Shown here one piece after another: positions 59,989 to 64,000 of a DNA stretch of 64,000 nt; positions within the stretch are counted from its first letter, which is position 1, and each line of letters starts with the position of its first letter. Source of the stretch: Parabacteroides chinchillae (GTDB taxonomy: Bacteria; Bacteroidota; Bacteroidia; Bacteroidales; Tannerellaceae); the NCBI RefSeq assembly GCF_900108035.1, contig NZ_FNVS01000001.1, positions 62,001 through 126,000 of the forward strand, given 5' to 3'. The notes beneath the pieces are model-generated. The model saw nothing but the letters and a program-made list of their open reading frames with translations. It ran no database searches and had not been told where the DNA came from. The position numbers and the translations under genes are program-made.

Positions 59989-61323
59989 TTATTTATACCA
60001 ACGTTTACGACGTCTGCGATGACGCTGTTTCTGCTTATATTTCCGTATCTTACGAATCACGATCCATACAAAAAGTAGCCCGAATACCGTAAATATCAAC
60101 AAGAGAATGCCCGTATTCAAATTATCTCCTTTAACGCGGCTCCACATTTCCAATACAAGTTCTGTTTCATCTCCGAAGTCACGGATCATTGCGCATCGCT
60201 CTACTATTTTTTGATCAGGATATTGGACTAAATTAATCTGTATGCTATCCGCACCAGCTCCAAAAAAATAGCTCAGATTTGAATATTGTGTAATTGTCGT
60301 ATCAATTTTAGCTTCCAGTATTTCGGGGGTAGCAACAGCACTAACGTAGCCTATTGCATCCATATTTTTCAAAGCAATATCCGGTTGACAAATATAATCA
60401 ATAAAATAACTGGCTGCCTTTACGTTACATGCGTATTTCGGAATAACCCAGCCGTCATACCATATATTACTTCCCTCCTGCGGAACTTCATATCCAAGAT
60501 TCACACCAACAGCAGCCGCTTCTTCCATAGCCCAGACTGCATCACCGCTCCAGGTAAGATTCATCCAGGCTTTGTTCTTAGTCATCATTTCTTTTCCAAA
60601 ATCTGCTTCCCAGCCGGCAATATTCGGTTTCATCAATTTCAAATACTTTTCAGCCAAAGCGATTGCTTCAGGCGAATTGTCATTCATCAACTGTTCAACA
60701 GAAACTTTGCCTTCTGCCAATTTGTTGGTATGGGCATATATAATGGCTGTTCCGTAAGCATCCCGATAGCTATCTTTCATCAGGATTTTTCCCTTATATT
60801 CAGGATTCCACAAACAATCCCACGTCATAACCTCTTCACGAGAGATGAAATTTTCATTATAAAGCAATCCGGTTGTGCCCCACATATAAGCTACGACATA
60901 ATTTGTAGCTACACGTCCGGGCTGGCTCAGTTTATTCAATTGCTCTTTTATATAAGGAGATATGTTATTTATATAATCGGGAGTCTTACCAAAGTTTCGA
61001 TCTATCGGGAGCAATAAATCTTTTTTCAACATCCGTTCAATAATATATTCGGAAGGGCAAACCAAATCAAAGTCTTCATGTCCACGTTCAATTTTGGTAA
61101 GCATGATTTCATTAATATCGAAAACCTGATAGATAACTTTTATATCTTCACCCGTCTGTTCTTTATACCATTTCGGGAAATTATTCAATACATCCTCATC
61201 TATATAATCTGCCCAATTATATATTTTCAATATTTTATTACGTTCTTCCTTTGTTCTGGAACATGAAGAAAGCAAACCAATCAAAAAGGTTAACAGGCAT
61301 AAGAATCTTAAAATTTTACTCAT
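59989..61323 (-). CDS. potD: Polyamine ABC transporter substrate-binding lipoprotein with C-terminal anchor
   Basis: 444 aa. Lipobox GLLSSC (Cys about residue 21). Residues 30-370 match PotD/PotF: LKIYNWADYIDEDVL, DFDLVCPSEYIIERM, MNLTWSGDAVWAMEEA, NIWYDGWVIPKYA. It binds spermidine or putrescine outside the inner membrane. Unlike usual PotD (about 350 aa), it continues into a second membrane helix (about 400-420, TGILLLIFTVFGLLFVWIVI) and a very basic tail ending KQRHRRRRKRWYK. Operon order potA-B-C-D, spaced 5 bases from potC. Confidence 0.92.
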   Translation of the reverse strand: MSKILRFLCLLTFLIGLLSSCSRTKEERNKILKIYNWADYIDEDVLNNFPKWYKEQTGEDIKVIYQVFDINEIMLTKIERGHEDFDLVCPSEYIIERMLKKDLLLPIDRNFGKTPDYINNISPYIKEQLNKLSQPGRVATNYVVAYMWGTTGLLYNENFISREEVMTWDCLWNPEYKGKILMKDSYRDAYGTAIIYAHTNKLAEGKVSVEQLMNDNSPEAIALAEKYLKLMKPNIAGWEADFGKEMMTKNKAWMNLTWSGDAVWAMEEAAAVGVNLGYEVPQEGSNIWYDGWVIPKYACNVKAASYFIDYICQPDIALKNMDAIGYVSAVATPEILEAKIDTTITQYSNLSYFFGAGADSIQINLVQYPDQKIVERCAMIRDFGDETELVLEMWSRVKGDNLNTGILLLIFTVFGLLFVWIVIRKIRKYKQKQRHRRRRKRWYK

Positions 61324-61328
61324 TTTAT

Positions 61329-62120
61329 TTATCTGGCTTTTGCTTTTTCAGCCCGTTTATTTATAATAATCAATAATACTAACACTGTAACGAAGATAAT
61401 AGTTGATAAAGGACGAAGCTCAGGTGTCAGCCCTCCTTTACGGGCATCTGCATAAATAAAGGTAGACAACGTTTCTAATCCTTCATTTCCTATAGTAAAA
61501 ATAGTTACGGCAAAATCATCAATCGATAAAGTGAATGCCAAAATAAATCCGCTAATCATACCCGGCCGTATTTCAGGAAAAATAACTTTGCGTAACGCCT
61601 GAAAAGGTGTTGCCCCCAAATCCAGTGCGGCTTCATACACATTCGGATTCATTTTCTTTAAACGGGGCATCACACTTAATACCACATAAGGGGTACAAAA
61701 AGTAATATGGGCAAGAAGTACGGTTGTAAATCCCTGAGAAATCCCGAAACTCACAAACAGTAAAAACAAAGATATACCTGTGATAATATCTGCATTCATC
61801 ATCGGTATTGCATTTACAAAACTAACAACCTGGCGAGTACGCGAACGCAGATTGAAAATGCCAATGGCTGCTACACTTCCCAACAACGTCGATATAATGG
61901 CCGCCAGCATAGCTATCGCAAATGTCGTCCACAAAGCACCAATTAATGAATGTTGCACATTGCCTGCAAACAAAGAGCTATACAACTTAGTAGAAAAACC
62001 TGTCCAGTTTCCTAATACTTTGGCTTCCGTAAAAGAGAATATCATTATAATCAATATCGGAGCATAAAGCAATACGAGAAGCAACCATAAATAAGTCTTC
62101 GCTATAAATTTCGCCATCAT
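61329..62120 (-). CDS. potC: Polyamine ABC transporter permease PotC
   Basis: 263 aa inner-membrane permease with six predicted helices. The EAA loop that docks the ATPase reads EAALDLGATPFQALRKVIFP and is followed by EIRPGMISGF. Together with PotB it forms the channel for spermidine/putrescine. Its start overlaps the potB stop by 4 bases, showing coupled translation. Confidence 0.94.
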   Translation of the reverse strand: MMAKFIAKTYLWLLLVLLYAPILIIMIFSFTEAKVLGNWTGFSTKLYSSLFAGNVQHSLIGALWTTFAIAMLAAIISTLLGSVAAIGIFNLRSRTRQVVSFVNAIPMMNADIITGISLFLLFVSFGISQGFTTVLLAHITFCTPYVVLSVMPRLKKMNPNVYEAALDLGATPFQALRKVIFPEIRPGMISGFILAFTLSIDDFAVTIFTIGNEGLETLSTFIYADARKGGLTPELRPLSTIIFVTVLVLLIIINKRAEKAKAR

Positions 62121-62914
62121 ATCACACCTCCTTCATTTGATGTGTCATCGCTATCATTGCTGAATAAAATAGTGACTCCTATCAATATCAACATAATTAA
62201 AGAAAGAGCAGCACCATAATTCCACATTCCATTATTAATATTTTCCTGTACTGTTGTTCCGAAGAGTTTGATGTTATTCATTGTAAGCAACTCGGCAATA
62301 GCAAAAGTGGAAACAGTTGGCATAAATACCATAACCACGCCACTCATTACTCCGGGCATTGACAATGGAAAGATAGTTTTAATAAAAACCTGGAGAGGAT
62401 TTGCCCCTAAATCCTGTGCCGCCTCAACTAAGCTGGAATCCATTTTTTGGAGCGTATTATAAATCGGATAAATCATAAACGGGAGAAAATTATAAACCAT
62501 ACCGAATATCAGAGCACCTTCTCCCAAAGGGAAATCAAGAAAATCGAACAATGCAACAGTAGCCAATGTACGAATCAGTATATTTACCCACATAGGAAGG
62601 ATAAACAGCATGACCATAGTACGGGATGTATTAAACCGCGCCTGGCTTAATATATAAGCAGCCGGATATCCCAGAATAAGGCAGATTAACGTTGTTATTA
62701 TAGCAATCCCTATCGAATAAACGAATGTATTTATAGCTTCCGGGTGCATCATAAACTTCCTGAAATTGGCAAAAGTGAAAGCACCATCCGCATTCGTAAA
62801 CGCATAAATTAGAATCAGGAGCAGCGGCATTACCACAAAAATGGCAAGAAAAACAGCATATGGAATCGTCCAATTCCTGCGCCGCATAAAAAAAGCTGAG
62901 AATTTAGTAATCAC
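62117..62914 (-). CDS. potB: Polyamine ABC transporter permease PotB
   Basis: 265 aa with six predicted membrane helices and the EAA loop EAAQDLGANPLQVFIKTIFP. It starts with a basic cytoplasmic stretch (MITKFSAFFMRRRNW). It pairs with PotC and the PotA ATPase. 15 bases after potA. Confidence 0.94.
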   Translation of the reverse strand: MITKFSAFFMRRRNWTIPYAVFLAIFVVMPLLLILIYAFTNADGAFTFANFRKFMMHPEAINTFVYSIGIAIITTLICLILGYPAAYILSQARFNTSRTMVMLFILPMWVNILIRTLATVALFDFLDFPLGEGALIFGMVYNFLPFMIYPIYNTLQKMDSSLVEAAQDLGANPLQVFIKTIFPLSMPGVMSGVVMVFMPTVSTFAIAELLTMNNIKLFGTTVQENINNGMWNYGAALSLIMLILIGVTILFSNDSDDTSNEGGVI

Positions 62915-62929
62915 ATCCTTTCCTTTTTA

Positions 62930-64000
62930 TCAATGAATGATTCGTATATTTTCAGGGGCTATAGTAATACCTACCCGGTCTCCGTCGTCCCATACATCAT
63001 TTGTATCTACAAAAATATTTTCATCCCAATCCGTAAAAACAGTCAGATGATAATGGTTTCCTTTATATAAGATAAATTTCACCTCGCCGGTCAGCTTTCC
63101 GTCTTCTTCATTATCCTCCAGAATAACGTGCTCAAAATTCACCTCAACCTTAACCGGTGTTTCCGGATCGATATCTTTCACTTCCTTACATTCAAACACA
63201 CATCCCAAAAACTCCACATGGGTAGCATCAACCAATTTTCCTTCAAATGTATTGCAAGTGCGTTCTTTCTTCATAACATGAATATCGAATGGCTTCACCA
63301 GCAACCCTACTTCCATGCCTGTATCGAAACAATGGTAGTCCTGTACCATAAATTCATATCCATTCGGTGTTTGAACCATCATTTCATAGTGAACACCTTT
63401 GAAGATCGAAGAAGTTACCGTACCTGTCAGCATTGCGGCCTCCGAGGGTTCAAAAATATAAATATCTTCGGGCCGGATAACCACATCGACAGGAACATTA
63501 TCTCCAAAGCCTTCATCAACACATTCAAACTCGCGCCCGGCAAACGTAACAAGTTTGTCCTTTACCATCAAACCATTTAGCACATTACTTTCTCCAATGA
63601 AATCTGCAACAAACGAATTTATCGGTTCATTGTATATATCGATCGGTGTACCAATCTGTTGAATCTTCCCTTCGCTCATGACAACAATAGTGTCACTGAG
63701 TGTCAAAGCTTCTTCCTGATCATGCGTCACATATACGAACGTAATACCTAAAGATTTGTGCATCTCCTTCAACTCCATTTGCATATCCTTGCGCATTTTC
63801 AGATCCAAGGCAGCCAATGGTTCATCCAGCAAAAGCACTTCCGGCTCATTCACAATTGCACGCGCTATAGCCACACGTTGCTGTTGTCCACCGGAAAGAG
63901 AATCTACATCCCTGTATTCATAATCCGTCATCCCCACCATCTTTAAGGCTTGCTTTACCTTTTTGGTTATGGTAGCAGACGGCATTTTTTTAAGTTTCAA
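62930..64000 (-). CDS. potA: Polyamine ABC transporter ATPase PotA (5' end outside window)
   Basis: The frame is open to the last base, so the N-terminus with the Walker A motif is missing; the TTG at the edge is not the start. Visible: signature [15 protein letters not shown], Walker [14 protein letters not shown], and the switch His in VTHDQEEAL. After the ATPase core come an IRPEDI TOBE domain and a further C-terminal TOBE-like extension ending [14 protein letters not shown]. The duplicated-looking TOBE region is longer than in E. coli PotA. First visible gene of the pot operon. Confidence 0.94.
   Translation of the reverse strand: MKLKKMPSATITKKVKQALKMVGMTDYEYRDVDSLSGGQQQRVAIARAIVNEPEVLLLDEPLAALDLKMRKDMQMELKEMHKSLGITFVYVTHDQEEALTLSDTIVVMSEGKIQQIGTPIDIYNEPINSFVADFIGESNVLNGLMVKDKLVTFAGREFECVDEGFGDNVPVDVVIRPEDIYIFEPSEAAMLTGTVTSSIFKGVHYEMMVQTPNGYEFMVQDYHCFDTGMEVGLLVKPFDIHVMKKERTCNTFEGKLVDATHVEFLGCVFECKEVKDIDPETPVKVEVNFEHVILEDNEEDGKLTGEVKFILYKGNHYHLTVFTDWDENIFVDTNDVWDDGDRVGITIAPENIRIIH

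Noticed and set aside
60286-61017. 243-residue plus-strand frame inside potD
   Set aside because: Cys/Phe/Ile-rich antisense translation; potD motifs on the other strand are unambiguous.
1-64000. CRISPR arrays, tRNA and rRNA genes, prophage or complete transposons
   Set aside because: I looked for regularly spaced repeats, tRNA-like cloverleaf ends, rRNA stretches and integrase or structural phage genes and saw none. A tRNA search program would be decisive for the intergenic gaps.

Overview
The window comes from a member of the Bacteroidales, most likely Parabacteroides or a close relative. The evidence is an AT-rich genome, a RagA/SusC-RagB/SusD polysaccharide utilisation locus (PUL) with an ECF sigma/FecR switch, a CHU_C (gliding-motility type) C-terminal sorting domain, PorT-type barrels, the Bacteroidetes-type RNA polymerase omega subunit, and at least 15 copies of the Bacteroidetes -7 promoter box TAnnTTTG at sensible places. 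The genus is an inference; no rRNA or tRNA gene was recognised. Most of the window is chromosomal housekeeping sequence. There is one transposon scar and several decayed genes.

Layout. 1-4.3 kb: the end of a Nudix hydrolase, a small hypothetical gene, an OmpR-type response regulator/histidine kinase pair, then a LytTR regulator cut by an IS3-family remnant. 4.3-13.5 kb (minus strand): phosphohexomutase, DUF4827 lipoprotein and DHH phosphoesterase operon; compact ComEC and rpe; a 58-residue protein and an ECF sigma factor; a FadL-like barrel with a Trp/Tyr/Gly- and Ser-rich secreted protein. 13.8-24.5 kb: cytidylate-kinase-like protein, MATE pump, free-methionine-(R)-sulfoxide reductase, and a divergent alpha-2-macroglobulin/PBP1C pair. 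24.4-33.3 kb (minus): two Na+/H+ antiporters, then a five-gene string of CHU_C surface protein, lytic transglycosylase, UvrA, a 72-residue protein and YigZ. 33.6-36.1 kb (plus): a LysM/periplasmic-binding fusion coupled to a PorT-like barrel. 36.2-41.1 kb: bamD-rpoZ-DUF4293, phenylacetate-CoA ligase with an ACT protein, and an MFS transporter.

41.2-53.8 kb is a complete PUL: ECF sigma, FecR, SusC with an STN signalling domain, SusD, a DUF3823 SusE-like lipoprotein, a large uncharacterised lipoprotein with glycosidase-like features, and a GH92 alpha-mannosidase. Its substrate is probably an alpha-mannose glycan. The sigma/FecR/STN set should make it inducible by substrate uptake. A plus-strand promoter and terminator in the SusC leader suggest a cis-antisense RNA, and a terminator hairpin between the SusE-like gene and the enzyme genes suggests attenuation.

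54.2-59.3 kb: cysK, a sigma-54-like promoter with hairpins and a terminator but no gene, a small membrane protein, a LuxR-type regulator overlapping a Cys/Met-metabolism PLP enzyme, and a queuosine-precursor transporter behind a preQ1-I riboswitch, flanked by two gene remnants. 59.4-64 kb: a polyamine ABC transporter (potABCD order, potA cut by the window edge) with a HAD phosphatase at its end.

Scattered between genes are nested, mutually complementary short repeats (13.5-13.75, 27.2-27.3, 36.14, 41.1-41.2 and 54.05-54.1 kb) that look like dispersed palindromic families of this lineage.
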